A stretch of 64,000 nt of DNA from Nocardia sp. NBC_01327 (GCF_035958815.1 NZ_CP108383.1:4588001-4652000); one strand, 5' to 3'. Shown: positions 1 to 9,009, counted from the stretch's first letter. The notes: a model not told the origin generated them from the sequence alone. Numbers and translations are program-made.

Positions 1-35
1 GCACCGGCCCAACAGATTCCAGCCCAACTCGACAC

Positions 36-260
36 CTACTCAGCGCCCTCAGTCGCGGCGACCTCGGCTGGATCCAGACCACGAACTTCGTCGTCACCGG
101 CCTGCTCGCCGCCGCTGGAGCCGTCGGTGCGCGTCGTGTCCTGGGCCTCGGCCGCGCGCACGCGGGGAACGTTGCCTGTGGCGTCGAAGGTCCCTGTGAA
201 GTAGGTCGGCGAGCCCTTCTCTTCGCCCCAGATGGTAAGCGTCGTGCGGTCCAGGCTCAT
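36..260 (-). pseudogene. C-terminal remnant of a small conserved protein (DUF1579-like), or short hypothetical CDS
   Basis: The frame reads 74 residues from an ATG and ends in a very acidic, Gly/Ser-rich tail. The first third (WGEEKGSPTYFTGTFDATGN) resembles the last beta strands of small actinobacterial proteins in which a Trp-rich strand precedes an 'FTGTF..DG' turn. The same frame is open for nine codons upstream of the ATG and then meets TGA, so the beginning of such a protein seems to be missing. I see no strong ribosome site before the ATG. A degraded 3' gene fragment is the preferred reading; an expressed short protein cannot be excluded. Function unknown. Confidence 0.35.
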
Positions 261-527
261 CTCATAGACATAGACCGGCCACCCAGGTCAGGGTCTGACG
301 TGACAAAGGCAGTGCGGCACGGTAGAACAACAACCGAAGTCCCTCGGCAGAACAACGTGGTTTTGGTCGATCAGCTGATCTACCAGGGGATTCGTCACTC
401 CGCACGCCGACACGCCGTACCAATCATCCACCGGGCCAACCACTCTCACCGAAGGATGAAAAAGGGCTCACTGAATACCTGAATCTCAGTTCCAGGCTTG
501 GCCGGATCATCGGTGTAAGGGAGTGAT

Positions 528-1580
528 ATGGCGGAAATTCGAGTGGCAGTGGTGGGGTACGGGCTGGCCGGATCGGTGTTTCACGCACCACTGATTGCCG
601 CCGAACCACGGATGCGCTTGGACGCGGTAGTTACCTCGTCCGCCGAACGCGCCGAACAGGCGCGGCGAGAACATCCGGGGGTGCGGGTCGTCGCCGCAGT
701 CGGGCAGCTGTTCGCCGATCCCTCCGGAATCGATCTCGTGGTGATCGCTACACCCAATCGCAGCCATGCCTCGATCGCGCTGGCGGCGATCGAGGCCGGG
801 ATACCGGTCGTGGTGGACAAGCCGTTCACCGTCACCTCGGCCGAGGCCGAGCAGGTGATCGCCGCAGCCGACCGGCGTGGGGTGGCGTTGTCGGTGTTCC
901 AGAACCGACGCTGGGACGGCGACTTTCGAACCGTCCGAACTTTGATCGCGAACGGCCGATTGGGAGAGGTCGGGCGGTTCGAGTCGCGGTTCGAGCGGTG
1001 GCGACCGGTGACCAAGGGCGGCTGGCGTGAGCTCGGCGCAGCCGCCGACGGCGCCGGCTCTCTCTACGACCTCGGTAGCCACCTCGTCGACCAGGCCCTG
1101 ACCCTGTTCGGCGCTGTCACCGATGTCTATTGCGAACTCGACGGCCGCCGCGCGGGGGTGCAGGCCGACGACGATGCGTTCCTTGCCCTCACCCACACTT
1201 CAGGCGTCCGGTCCCATTTGTGGATGAGCGCAGTATCAGCACAGATAGGCCCACGGTTCCGTGTTCTGGGATCCGAAGGCGCCTTCGTCGTACACGGTCT
1301 CGATCCACAGGAAGCAGCTCTGCGCGCTGGCCGACGCCCCAATGACGGACATCCCTGGGGCACAGTCGAACCCGACTGCTGGGGCAAGCTAGGAGCCGAC
1401 GGCGATACCAGTCGGATCCCCACCGAGCCGGGCGATTACCCCGCGTTCTACCGCGCGATGGCAGCCGCCCTACGCGACGGCACCCCAGTCCCGGTTGATC
1501 CCCACGACGCGCTCGAGACACTCAGAATTCTGGAGAAGGGACTCAGAGCCGCCGATCGAACCGCCACCCGGCGGCAGTGA
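528..1580 (+). CDS. Gfo/Idh/MocA family oxidoreductase
   Basis: 350-residue NAD(P)-dependent sugar or inositol-type dehydrogenase, the usual length for the family. The N-terminal Rossmann fold opens with VAVVGYGLAGSVFH, a GxGxxG-type nucleotide loop shifted to GYGLAG. The conserved 'EKP'-like motif appears as VVDKPFTVT near residue 95, where Lys contacts the cofactor and substrate. The C-terminal beta-sheet dimer domain follows, with a GSHLVDQAL segment that carries the usual histidine. The start is fixed by AAGGGAG 6-7 bases before the ATG. It stands alone, convergent with the GntR gene 36 bases downstream. Sequence does not reveal the substrate; soluble cytoplasmic enzyme. Confidence 0.9.
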   Translation: MAEIRVAVVGYGLAGSVFHAPLIAAEPRMRLDAVVTSSAERAEQARREHPGVRVVAAVGQLFADPSGIDLVVIATPNRSHASIALAAIEAGIPVVVDKPFTVTSAEAEQVIAAADRRGVALSVFQNRRWDGDFRTVRTLIANGRLGEVGRFESRFERWRPVTKGGWRELGAAADGAGSLYDLGSHLVDQALTLFGAVTDVYCELDGRRAGVQADDDAFLALTHTSGVRSHLWMSAVSAQIGPRFRVLGSEGAFVVHGLDPQEAALRAGRRPNDGHPWGTVEPDCWGKLGADGDTSRIPTEPGDYPAFYRAMAAALRDGTPVPVDPHDALETLRILEKGLRAADRTATRRQ

Positions 1581-1616
1581 AAGCGACTGACACAACGAGC
1601 CTGTTCATCGGACGTG

Positions 1617-2300
1617 TCAGCCTTCTTGCTCTGCCAGTGCGGCCGTCGTCAGGGTGAGGTGTCGAATCAGTATGTCGGCGGCGGTGTCGGGGTCACGGGC
1701 CAGCGCCGCCTCCTCCAATCGGCGATGCTCGTCAACGCCGTCGCGGTCAGGATTACGGTGTGCCGACCACCGGCGGGCCAGCTCGCTCGCGACCCACAGT
1801 CGGTCGAAGGTTTCCAGCAACACCGGATTGCCGCAACCCTCCAAGAGCGTGCGGTGGAACACCCGGTGGGCCTCGGCCCATCCTTCGCTGTAGTACTCGC
1901 CTTCGGTCGGGGTGAATGCCGGTGTGCGCGCCAAGCGGTGGTGGGCGGCTCGTACGTCGCCTTCCCAGTTGACGTCACCACGTTCGATCGACATGCGTAG
2001 CAGGACTGGCTCGATGGTCCGTCGGGCCTCCCCGATCTGTTGCCAGCGGTGAGCGGAAAAAGCTGGGACCGCGAAGCCGCGATTGGTCAGCCGTTCGGCC
2101 AGGCCCTCGCCCACCAGTCGCACCAGCGCCTCGCGCACCACAGCCAGGCTCACACCGTGTTGCCCGGCTAGATCCTGCGGCTTGAGCGCCGCACCGGGCG
2201 CGTACTCACCGCGCATGATCGCGCTCCGCAGTTGTGCGTAGACCTGCTCGGAAAGCATCTGCTTCGCCGGCTGGGCTGGGTCGGGGATTGTCCGAGTCAT
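1617..2300 (-). CDS. GntR family transcriptional regulator (FCD/FadR subfamily)
   Basis: About 227 residues: an N-terminal winged helix-turn-helix (SEQVYAQLRSAIMRGEYAPG, then QHGVSLAVVREALVRL) and an all-helical C-terminal FCD ligand domain containing the metal/ligand histidines (EHRRLEEAAL near residue 190). I place the start at ATG 2300 rather than at the upstream in-frame codon at 2330, because 2316-2328 is a palindrome that should be operator DNA. Divergent from the PEBP and SDR genes, which it probably represses together with itself. FCD regulators usually answer small carboxylates; the ligand here is not known. Confidence 0.88.
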   Translation of the reverse strand: MTRTIPDPAQPAKQMLSEQVYAQLRSAIMRGEYAPGAALKPQDLAGQHGVSLAVVREALVRLVGEGLAERLTNRGFAVPAFSAHRWQQIGEARRTIEPVLLRMSIERGDVNWEGDVRAAHHRLARTPAFTPTEGEYYSEGWAEAHRVFHRTLLEGCGNPVLLETFDRLWVASELARRWSAHRNPDRDGVDEHRRLEEAALARDPDTAADILIRHLTLTTAALAEQEG

Positions 2301-2315
2301 CACTCGATCATAGAC

Positions 2316-2328
2316 GATTTGACAAATC
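2316..2328. promoter_or_regulatory. GntR operator candidate
   Basis: GATTTG-A-CAAATC is a perfect inverted repeat with a one-base centre. It lies 16 bases upstream of the GntR start and about 60 bases before the divergent PEBP gene. The surrounding DNA is AT-rich relative to the window, as expected of a divergent promoter. Assignment to the adjacent regulator is inference. Confidence 0.6.
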
Positions 2329-2389
2329 ATCGATTATTTCTGTTATCGTCGATCTTGTACATCCGGTACGACGCGAAAGGCGCGACACG

Positions 2390-2923
2390 ATGAGCGCAAA
2401 CAATCCCTTCGCCCGCCTCCCCGAGGCAGCCGCATTCACGGTCACCAGCACCACGGTCAGCGACGGCGCCGCCTGGCCGCCCGCGCAGTGGTCCTCCGGC
2501 GCCCCCGGCGGCAAAGACGTTTCCCCGCAGTTGAATTGGAGCGGCGCACCAGCAGGTACCAAGAGCTATGCCGTGACCGTGTACGACCCCGATGCCCCCA
2601 CCGGCTCCGGCTTCTGGCACTGGGCCGTCGCCAATATCCCGGCCACGACCACGACCCTCCCCGAGGGCATCGGAGACGACACGGGCAGCGGCCTGCCGCT
2701 CGGCTCCTTCCAATTGCCCAACGACGCGCGCCTACCTCGATACATCGGTGCGGCACCCCCGGCAGGGCACGGTAAGCACCGCTATTTCGTCACCGTGCAC
2801 GCCCTGGATGTGGATGACATCGGCATCGCGTCCGACTCCACGCCGGCGCTGCTCGGATTCACTATCGCCGGCCACATCCTGGGCCGAGCCACGCTCGTCG
2901 CCACGGCAGAGACAGTGCAGTGA
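2390..2923 (+). CDS. YbhB/YbcL family (PEBP, Raf kinase inhibitor-like) protein
   Basis: 177 residues with the phosphatidylethanolamine-binding protein fold. The family hallmarks are visible: SPQLNWSGAP, then TVYDPDAP near residue 60, FWHWAVANIP, and GKHRYFVTVHALD near residue 130. These build the small anion-binding pocket. Bacterial members are soluble proteins of unclear physiological role. The start is the ATG at 2390 with GAAAGG about nine bases upstream; longer versions would run through the GntR operator. It is the first gene of a probable two-gene operon with the SDR gene 40 bases downstream. Confidence 0.9.
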   Translation: MSANNPFARLPEAAAFTVTSTTVSDGAAWPPAQWSSGAPGGKDVSPQLNWSGAPAGTKSYAVTVYDPDAPTGSGFWHWAVANIPATTTTLPEGIGDDTGSGLPLGSFQLPNDARLPRYIGAAPPAGHGKHRYFVTVHALDVDDIGIASDSTPALLGFTIAGHILGRATLVATAETVQ

Positions 2924-2963
2924 ATTCGCTTCGGAGACGGGATATGAGATTCCAGGAAACACT

Positions 2964-3806
2964 ATGAGCAACAACAACATCGACCGCATGGACGATCGAA
3001 CCGTGCTGATCACGGGTGCGACGGACGGGCTCGGCCGCGAACTCGCGGTGCGGCTCGGCGCAGCGGGTGCCCGGCTGATCCTGCACGGCCGCAACGCTGA
3101 TCGGGCCGCAGCGGTCGCCGCCGAGGTAACAGCCGCGAGCGGACACGCTCCGCTGATCATCTTGGCTGACCTGTCGCGACTTGCGGAGGTAGACCGGCTG
3201 GCCGACGAGATCATCGCCGGTACTTCGCGATTGGACGTGCTCGTGAACAATGCCGGCACCGGCGGCCGCCCGGACGGGAAACGCGAACTCAGCGCCGACG
3301 GCAACGAATTAGTGTGGGCGGTCAACCATCTGGCCCCCTATCGGCTGACACGGCGACTGCTTCCGCTGCTGCATACCTCGGCTCCGGCGCGGGTGGTGAA
3401 CGTCGCCTCCGCCGGGCAGCAGGAGATCGACCTCGACGATCCGACCCCCGAGCACGACTACAACGCGTATACCGCTTACTGCCGAGCCAAGCTGGCGATA
3501 ATCATGGCGACCATCGAGTACGCCGAGGAACTCGACGGAACCGGTGTCACCGTGAACGCCCTGCACCCCGCCACCCTCATGGCGACAACCATGGTGCGCG
3601 AATCCGGCGCCACCCCGATCAGCACTATCGCCGAAGGCGCCGACGCGACCCTCCGACTGATCTGCGATCCAGCACTGGCGCAGATAACAGGCCGGTATTT
3701 CAACGGCGCCAGGCAGAGTCGTCCGCACACACAGGCCGACGACCCGAAGGCACGCCGTCGACTCATCGAAATCAGTGACACCGCAGTCATTTCGGCGGTG
3801 GGCTGA
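2964..3806 (+). CDS. Short-chain dehydrogenase/reductase (retinol dehydrogenase-like)
   Basis: 280 residues with a classical SDR layout: cofactor loop TGATDGLG at residues 17-24, NNAG at 95-98, catalytic Ser in VASAG near 149, and Tyr172-x3-Lys176. The aspartate-poor loop after beta-2 (LHGRNADR) with Arg suggests NADP(H) preference. The C-terminal extension is typical of WW-oxidoreductase or retinol dehydrogenase-like SDRs. A second ATG at 2988 is an alternative start. Probably co-transcribed with the PEBP gene and controlled by the divergent GntR protein. Substrate unknown. Confidence 0.9.
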   Translation: MSNNNIDRMDDRTVLITGATDGLGRELAVRLGAAGARLILHGRNADRAAAVAAEVTAASGHAPLIILADLSRLAEVDRLADEIIAGTSRLDVLVNNAGTGGRPDGKRELSADGNELVWAVNHLAPYRLTRRLLPLLHTSAPARVVNVASAGQQEIDLDDPTPEHDYNAYTAYCRAKLAIIMATIEYAEELDGTGVTVNALHPATLMATTMVRESGATPISTIAEGADATLRLICDPALAQITGRYFNGARQSRPHTQADDPKARRRLIEISDTAVISAVG

Positions 3807-3949
3807 GACAGTCGACCGGGGTACGCCTCACGTGACCTATCGGCCCACCACCCCGAGTCTGCAGACTGCGTCCATCATCGAGCACACTCTCTCGTCAAAT
3901 CCGGCTTGGTCGAGGCAGGTTACGCCAGTTAGCTCGACACTCATTGCCG

Positions 3950-4501
3950 CTACATGACCGCCTCGCGAAGCTCGGCGGCGGCCAGGGCTATGAGCTGAGA
4001 GAGGGTGGTGTCCGCCTCGGCCAGCCAGCGGGGCATTGCGCGCCGGTGGATCGCCAGCACCACGTCGATGATGAAGCGTGCCTCGCCGGGCTCCACACCG
4101 CGGCGCTCGACCGCCGGTGCCAGCGCATCAGCGATGGAGGCGAGCTTGATGAGCTCGCGCTCAGCCAGCGCCGGATTGGCGGCGATCACTCTGCCCCGGC
4201 GCAGCAAGAACTCACGCGGGCGAAAGATCTCCTCGGCGGCTCCCACCGCGGCCAGCAGCGCTTCGAGCGGCGTGAGGCCCGGGTCGGCCGCCTCGACCTG
4301 GGCGACGAGGTGCGCCTCAACCTCGTCACCGGCGAACAGAACTTCCCGCTTGTCGGGGAAATAGCGGTAGAACGAGCGCTCCTTCAGACCCGCGGCGCCC
4401 GCGATCTGCGCGACCGAGGTGCGGTCGAATCCCTGCGACTCGAACAGCTCGAGTGCCGCGCGCTCGAGCCGGCCCTGTGCGTCGGATTCCCATCTCGGCA
4501 T
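3950..4501 (-). CDS. TetR/AcrR family transcriptional regulator
   Basis: About 183 residues. The N-terminal HTH is clear: RLERAALELFESQGFDRTSV, then AQIAGAAGLKERSFYRYF with the characteristic 'YRYFPDK' end of the recognition helix. The C-terminal ligand domain is helical. ATG 4501 is chosen; GTG 4507 in the same frame would add two residues. It is divergent from the dehydrogenase at 4585, and the 80-base gap is filled with TGACAAC-type inverted repeats, so it very likely represses that gene and itself. Confidence 0.9.
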   Translation of the reverse strand: MPRWESDAQGRLERAALELFESQGFDRTSVAQIAGAAGLKERSFYRYFPDKREVLFAGDEVEAHLVAQVEAADPGLTPLEALLAAVGAAEEIFRPREFLLRRGRVIAANPALAERELIKLASIADALAPAVERRGVEPGEARFIIDVVLAIHRRAMPRWLAEADTTLSQLIALAAAELREAVM

Positions 4502-4515
4502 ACACACCAGCCTAC

Positions 4516-4569
4516 GACAACACCAGTTGTCATCACGATGCTACGTTGTATGACAACAGATGCTGTCAT
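4516..4569. promoter_or_regulatory. TetR operator cluster (TGACAAC half-sites)
   Basis: Several overlapping inverted repeats share one half-site. GACAAC-acca-GTTGTC is perfect at 4516-4531. GTTGTCAT at 4526-4533 pairs with ATGACAAC at 4550-4557. GTTGT-ATG-ACAAC lies at 4545-4557, and ATGACA at 4550-4555 pairs with TGTCAT at 4564-4569. The cluster covers the whole divergent promoter region between the TetR gene and the dehydrogenase, so one repressor could block both directions. Confidence 0.7.
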
Positions 4570-4584
4570 CACAGAGTAGGTGTT

Positions 4585-5577
4585 ATGAAGGCTCTTCAAT
4601 TCGACCGGTTCGGTTCCCCGGACGTGATTGCGCTCCGCGATGTCCCGCAACCGCAGCCGGGACCCGGCCAGATCCGAATCGCTGTGCGAGCATGCGGCCT
4701 GACCCCGGCCGACTGGCACCTCGTCGACGGTCTGCTCGCCGATCATCTGCCGCCGCTGCCGCGCGGGCTCGGCCTCGAGATCGCGGGCACCGTCGATGCA
4801 CTCGGTGAGGGTGTCACCGACGTCCGGATCGGCGACCGCGTGTTCGGCCCGGCCACCTTCGACGGCCCGACAGCCGGTGCTGCCGAGTACGCGCTGATGC
4901 CGGCCTGGGCGCACATCCCCGCCGGAGTCACCACCGAGCAGGCCGCCGCGCTGCCGATGGCGGCCGAGACGGCAAGGCGCGCGCTCGACGACCTCGAGGT
5001 CCAGTCGGGCGAGCTGCTGCTCGTCCACGGTGCGGGCAGTACCGTGGGCGAAGCCTCGGTGCGCCTCGCGCTGCACCGAGGTATTCGGGTGATAGCCACC
5101 GCCGGACACACCCGCGCAGCAGCCTTGAAGGAGATCGGCGCCCAAGTCACTGCTTACGGCGAAGGCATGGCCGAACGCATCAAGGCACTAGCCGGAGGCC
5201 ACGTCGACCGCGCCCTGGACACGGCGCCGACCGGCGGCCGGATCGACCGCGCCGACCAGCCTGCTCCGGCCGGCGGCTCGCTGCCGACCCTGATCGAGCT
5301 GACCGGTGACCCCGACCGTGTCCTCACCGTCTCGGACTTCGCTGCCGCGGCCGACCTGGGCGTCCGGATCACCACCGAGATGCGCTACGACCGGATGGAC
5401 GAGTTCGCCCGACTCGCCGACGACGGCATCCTGGTCGTACCAATCGCCCGGACCTACACGCTCGACCAGATCCAGAAAGCTGCCAAACTCAGCCAATCCC
5501 GCCGACCCGGCGGCAAACTCGTCCTCGTCATGTTGAACTGTGATCACCCCGCCGCCCTCGCCGGCAAAGTCACCTAG
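4585..5577 (+). CDS. NAD(P)-dependent medium-chain dehydrogenase, quinone oxidoreductase type
   Basis: 330 residues. The GroES-like N-terminal domain begins MKALQFDRFGSPDVI and contains PRGLGLEIAGTVDALG. The Rossmann domain follows, with LLVHGAGSTVGEASVRLAL replacing the usual AxGGVG loop. No structural or catalytic zinc ligands are evident, so it belongs to the zinc-independent QOR-like branch of the MDR superfamily, which reduces quinones or enones with NADPH. The start is just downstream of the TGACAAC operators. Expression is probably relieved by an electrophile or quinone sensed by the divergent TetR protein (inference). Confidence 0.88.
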   Translation: MKALQFDRFGSPDVIALRDVPQPQPGPGQIRIAVRACGLTPADWHLVDGLLADHLPPLPRGLGLEIAGTVDALGEGVTDVRIGDRVFGPATFDGPTAGAAEYALMPAWAHIPAGVTTEQAAALPMAAETARRALDDLEVQSGELLLVHGAGSTVGEASVRLALHRGIRVIATAGHTRAAALKEIGAQVTAYGEGMAERIKALAGGHVDRALDTAPTGGRIDRADQPAPAGGSLPTLIELTGDPDRVLTVSDFAAAADLGVRITTEMRYDRMDEFARLADDGILVVPIARTYTLDQIQKAAKLSQSRRPGGKLVLVMLNCDHPAALAGKVT

Positions 5578-5683
5578 CGACGGCCGAGTGCTGTTTTGCC
5601 CTGCAAACGAAGGTGCCGGGGTCGGCCCCCTCGGCGAAGCCAATTCCCGGTCTTCCCGACGCACGTTCGTGGAACGTCCGCTC

Positions 5684-5757
5684 GTGCCGCGACCCGCGCG
5701 TTGGTCGGCCGTCCAAACAGATTGACCGACAGCTCTTCCTGGTGCGCGCGCACGCTG
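5684..5757 (+). repeat. R1 dispersed intergenic repeat, copy 1
   Basis: This ~75-base unit begins TGCCGCGACCCGCGCGTTGG and passes through CCGTCCAAAC and an ACCGACAGC-like centre into a CTTCC..GCGCGC end. Nested complementarity (GTCGG with CCGAC inside, GCGC outside) would give a stem-loop. It sits in the 348-base gap between the dehydrogenase and the secreted repeat protein; nothing else was recognised in that gap. Confidence 0.75.
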
Positions 5758-5925
5758 AGTTCAATGCAAGCTTTAGACGCGTGGACTGGCGTTTCGAGGC
5801 TTTGCGGCGGGGGCGACAGGGCAGACTGTGTAGCGGTCCGAGGTCGGTGAGCGGCACCGGCCGGGTTCTCATCGAGTGTCGATCGTTCCGAGCGCGAGAT
5901 CCGAATGTCCGGGAAGGGTGTTTCG

Positions 5926-6831
5926 ATGATGTTGTGCCGGAGTACTTTCCGAGTGGGGCAGGCCGGAGTTGTGCTGGCAATGGCTGCCGGTAGCTTCTTC
6001 CCCCTGGGCCTAGGGTCCGCGACGGCGGCACCTGCGCCCACGACACAGATCGTGAACGGCGCCGACGCATCCGCTCGAAATGTCCCGCATGGTTCGGTCG
6101 GCTGCCCTTCGGGAAGCCGCCTCACAGCCGGCGGCGCCCAGGCCGATATCCATGCCAGCGACAGTCCCGGGGCCAGCGAGTGGGACGTGTATCTGACCGA
6201 GTTGCAACCGATCTACGGGGCCGACGGCAGCACCTCGCTGTCCGCGCGCGCCGTGGCGAAACAGGCCGGCTCGGTCGACTTCGCAACGCGCGCGGTCTGT
6301 ATCACCTCCGGTCCCGCCACCCAGGTCGTGGCGAATACCGCGACCAGCACCGCCACCGGGAGGGTGGATGTGACGGTGCAGTGCCCGCAGGGAACGCATG
6401 TCGTGGGTGGCGGCGCCGGCACCAGGACCGGTGTCTTCCCGCCGTCCGATTACCTTGTCAGCAGTTATCCCGCTGCCGATCTGCACTCGTGGAATGCGAC
6501 CGCGGTGACCCAAACCAGCTCCGGGACCGCGACCGCCTATGCGGTCTGCGCGCAAACCGGTCCGGCCACCCAGATCGTGTCCGTCACCAACAACCAGCTG
6601 ACCGGGAAGGCGGCCGGCGGTTTCGTGGAGGACTGGGCCACCTGCCCCGGTGGAACCCACATGACCGGGGGCGGAGCGCAAACCATGGGCGGTTACCCCG
6701 TCAAGGTATTCCCCGCCGGCCAGCCGAATCAGGTGGGCGGTCCGATCGGGTGGCGGACCCAGTTCATCATCAAGGCCCCCGCAATCGCCGCACTCACCAC
6801 CACCGCCATCTGCGAATCGGATACCTGGTAG
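5926..6831 (+). CDS. Secreted protein with three Cys-Pro-Gly/Gly-Gly-Gly-Ala repeats
   Basis: About 301 residues with a Sec signal peptide: a charged start, a hydrophobic core (AGVVLAMAAGSFFPLGLG) and a likely cleavage after ATA near residue 35. The mature part has three repeats of roughly 85 residues. Each opens with a CPxG(T/S)xxxxGGGA motif (GCPSGSRLTAGGA, QCPQGTHVVGGGA, TCPGGTHMTGGGA) and each has a second cysteine at its end, suggesting one disulfide per repeat. The start at 5926 is preferred over 5905 because GGGAAGGG lies at 5911-5918. Function unknown; extracellular or cell-wall associated by inference. Confidence 0.85.
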   Translation: MMLCRSTFRVGQAGVVLAMAAGSFFPLGLGSATAAPAPTTQIVNGADASARNVPHGSVGCPSGSRLTAGGAQADIHASDSPGASEWDVYLTELQPIYGADGSTSLSARAVAKQAGSVDFATRAVCITSGPATQVVANTATSTATGRVDVTVQCPQGTHVVGGGAGTRTGVFPPSDYLVSSYPAADLHSWNATAVTQTSSGTATAYAVCAQTGPATQIVSVTNNQLTGKAAGGFVEDWATCPGGTHMTGGGAQTMGGYPVKVFPAGQPNQVGGPIGWRTQFIIKAPAIAALTTTAICESDTW

Positions 6832-7040
6832 AACACCCCGACATACTGTTCGGCTCCGTCGACACGACTGTTCAGCGCAGCGTCCGGAGATCAACAGGCC
6901 GAAGTCATCTCGGTGTCGGCGACACGCTGAAATGTCGAATTCCGTGCGTCTCCCTGTACGTAAGCCGTTGCTGCACAGAATTGTTGGTGCTCGAATAAGC
7001 TATTCGGTGGCAAATGGGATCTCGACCAAGGGGAGTTCGG

Positions 7041-7415
7041 ATGAGCCTGACTGAAGTAGAACTGATCGGCGCGGGTGGGGTTTTCCTTCAAGCCAATCGG
7101 CGGTCCAGTGAGGAGTCGAGCACCGGCGAGGTGACCTACCGGTTTCGTGGCGTTGAGTTGAGTGATGAGATACCGGCCGCGCATGTGACTTTCGTGGCAT
7201 CAGCTGCGGGAACAGTGGTCGTGGAAGTGATCAACGAGCGTCGTGGTGGCCATGGCGAGAATGAGACGTTTACTCGCGAGGTCTCCGCGAGCGAGGTTGG
7301 GACGACGCTGAGGATCAGAAGTATCGCGGAGTACGTGAAGGCAGTTGAGTTGCCCGACGGCACTCTGGACTTCAGTCCAGCTCACGTTTTCGACGTGAAG
7401 GTCACCATGTCGTAG
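7041..7415 (+). CDS. Hypothetical protein, small beta-rich
   Basis: 124 residues with no signal peptide and alternating hydrophobic strands (AGTVVVEVINERRGG; LRIRSIAEYVKAVELPDG). The start is well supported by AAGGGGAG at 7029-7036 before the ATG. No recognised domain. An R1 repeat begins 26 bases after the stop codon. Confidence 0.7.
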   Translation: MSLTEVELIGAGGVFLQANRRSSEESSTGEVTYRFRGVELSDEIPAAHVTFVASAAGTVVVEVINERRGGHGENETFTREVSASEVGTTLRIRSIAEYVKAVELPDGTLDFSPAHVFDVKVTMS

Positions 7416-7440
7416 ACCCCATAGTCGGAGTGTCTGCTCT

Positions 7441-7514
7441 TGCCGCGGCCCGCGCGTTGGTTGTCGGCCAAACTGGTTGGCCGACAACTCTTCCTGGTAC
7501 GCGCTCATGCCGAT
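7441..7514 (+). repeat. R1 dispersed intergenic repeat, copy 2
   Basis: Begins TGCCGCGGCCCGCGCGTTGG, centre GGCCAAACTGGTTGGCCGAC, end TACGCGCTCATGCCGAT. GGCCAA/TTGGCC forms the inner stem here. The rest of the gap up to the hydroxyisourate hydrolase start at 7722 shows no gene. Confidence 0.75.
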
Positions 7515-7721
7515 GAGGTGCTGATTCGGGCTGCGATTCGGGTGATCACTCGGGTGGGCCGATGGGCCATTGCGTTACGTCAGTACGTACCGCGTGGTCC
7601 AGGATGCCTTGATCGGCCGTCTGTGCCGAGTTATGCGTCCAGCGGCGGCGCGCCATGCGTGTTAGCGTCAATAGTATTGAAGCGCAACATGTTTGCTGTT
7701 CCGGTGGAGGGGTGTGTCGCG

Positions 7722-8057
7722 GTGACGGTTTCCGCGCATGTGCTCGATGCAGTACACGGCGGTCCGGTCGGCGGGGTCGGTGTGCGCCTGGATCGGCTGC
7801 TCGGCGGCGATTGGCTGGTGCTGGCTCAGGGCAGTACCGATTCCGGTGGCCGGTTCGCGCGATTCGAGTCGGGTGATGCCCCGGTGGCGGGCGTGTATCG
7901 GTGGGTGTTCGCGGCCGGGGAGTATTTCACCGCCCGTTCGATCGAGTCGTTCCATCCCGAAATCCCGGTCGTGTTCACGATCGCCGATCCGCGGCAGAAC
8001 TATCACGTGCCGGTACTGCTGAGTCCGTTCTCCTATACGACCTACCGGGGGCATTGA
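7722..8057 (+). CDS. uraH: 5-hydroxyisourate hydrolase
   Basis: 111 residues, the usual size. It hydrolyses 5-hydroxyisourate, the product of uricase, to OHCU in the purine-to-allantoin pathway. The transthyretin-like signatures are present: the N-terminal SAHVLDAVHG with the active-site His near residue 6, a central arginine-containing strand, and the C-terminal YHVPVLLSPFSYTTYRG. The start is a GTG preceded by GGTGGAGGGG at 7703-7712. It is followed after three bases by the uricase gene, which is frameshifted, so this enzyme may have lost its local substrate supply. Confidence 0.92.
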   Translation: MTVSAHVLDAVHGGPVGGVGVRLDRLLGGDWLVLAQGSTDSGGRFARFESGDAPVAGVYRWVFAAGEYFTARSIESFHPEIPVVFTIADPRQNYHVPVLLSPFSYTTYRGH

Positions 8058-8060
8058 GCG

Positions 8061-8960
8061 ATGGACATCGTTTTCGGGGACAACCAGTACGGCAAGGTCG
8101 ATTGCCGGCTGGTCCGCGTCGACCGTGACGTGCAGGGCCGCCCCGGTCGTAACGCGCTGACCGATATCACCGTCACCACCACGCTGGCGGCGATTTCGAG
8201 GCCACACACCTGCACGGGGACAACCGGGCGCTGTTGCCTACCGACAGTCACAAGAACGCGGTCTACGCCTTCGCCAAGGACGGTATCGGTGAGATCGAGG
8301 ACTTCGGGTTGCGGCTGGCGAAATATTTCGTCGGCACCGCGCCCACGGTGGAGCGGGCACGGATCACGGTGCAGCAGCATCGCTGGGATCGGGTCAACGA
8401 CGGCGCGTTCATCCGCGCGGGCCAAGACATCCGCACCGCGACGATCACCTACGACGGCAGCAGCGCGACGGCGGTGTCCGGGCTGACCGGGCTGGCGTTG
8501 TTCCAAACCCGGGGCTCGCAATTCCACACCTACTTCAAAGATGAATACACCACGCTGGGGGAGACCAAGGACCGCACCTACGCCACCTTGATCACCGCGG
8601 ATTGGCGTCACGAACGGTTCGTCGAGGGCCACGACTGGACGGGCTCGCATGCGCGGCTGCGGGAATCGCTGATAGACACCTTCACCACCATCGCCAGCAG
8701 TTCCACCCAGCAGGTTCTCTACACCATGGGCGAGCGTGCTCTGCGCACATGCCCGGGCATCGTCGAGATCCGCCTGAACATGCCCAACCTGCACCACCTG
8801 CATATCGACCTGACCCCCTTCGGGCTGGACAACGAGGAAGAGGTGCTCTACCCCTCGGACCGGCCCTACGGCCTGATGGAAGCCACCGTGCTGCGCGCGG
8901 ACGCACCCCGCCCGGACTGGCTTGGTGGTGACCGGCGCACACCCGCCAAGCTGGACGGAG
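8061..8960 (+). pseudogene. Urate oxidase (uricase), frameshifted
   Basis: The reading frame from ATG 8061 gives YGKVDCRLVRVDRD and a typical uricase N-terminus. From about position 8187 the uricase sequence continues in another frame: GGDFEATHLHGDNRALLPTD, YAFAKDGIGEIEDFGLRL, and later LHHLHIDLTPFGLDNEEEV. Loss of one G in a GG(G)C run at 8186-8187 explains the shift. The C-terminal end also departs from the family after EATVLRADAPRPDWLG; the frame runs into a 39-base repeat at 8960. Expected intact length is about 300 residues. Probable inactive gene, although a one-base assembly error must be excluded. Confidence 0.85.
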
Positions 8961-8998
8961 GAATAGTGCAGCAATCGAATAACTACCGTCCGCCAGGT
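8960..8998 (+). repeat. 39-base exact repeat, copy 1
   Basis: GGAATAGTGCAGCAATCGAA followed by TAACTACCGTCCGCCAGGT is identical, base for base, to 45712-45750. Here it interrupts the end of the uricase frame. No sequence similarity extends beyond the 39 bases on either side. Confidence 0.9.
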
Positions 8999-9009
8999 GA
9001 ACTGGATAA

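Noticed and set aside
2592..3806. 404-residue version of the short-chain dehydrogenase
   Set aside because: The first 124 residues overlap the PEBP gene in another frame; the SDR sequence proper begins at 2964.
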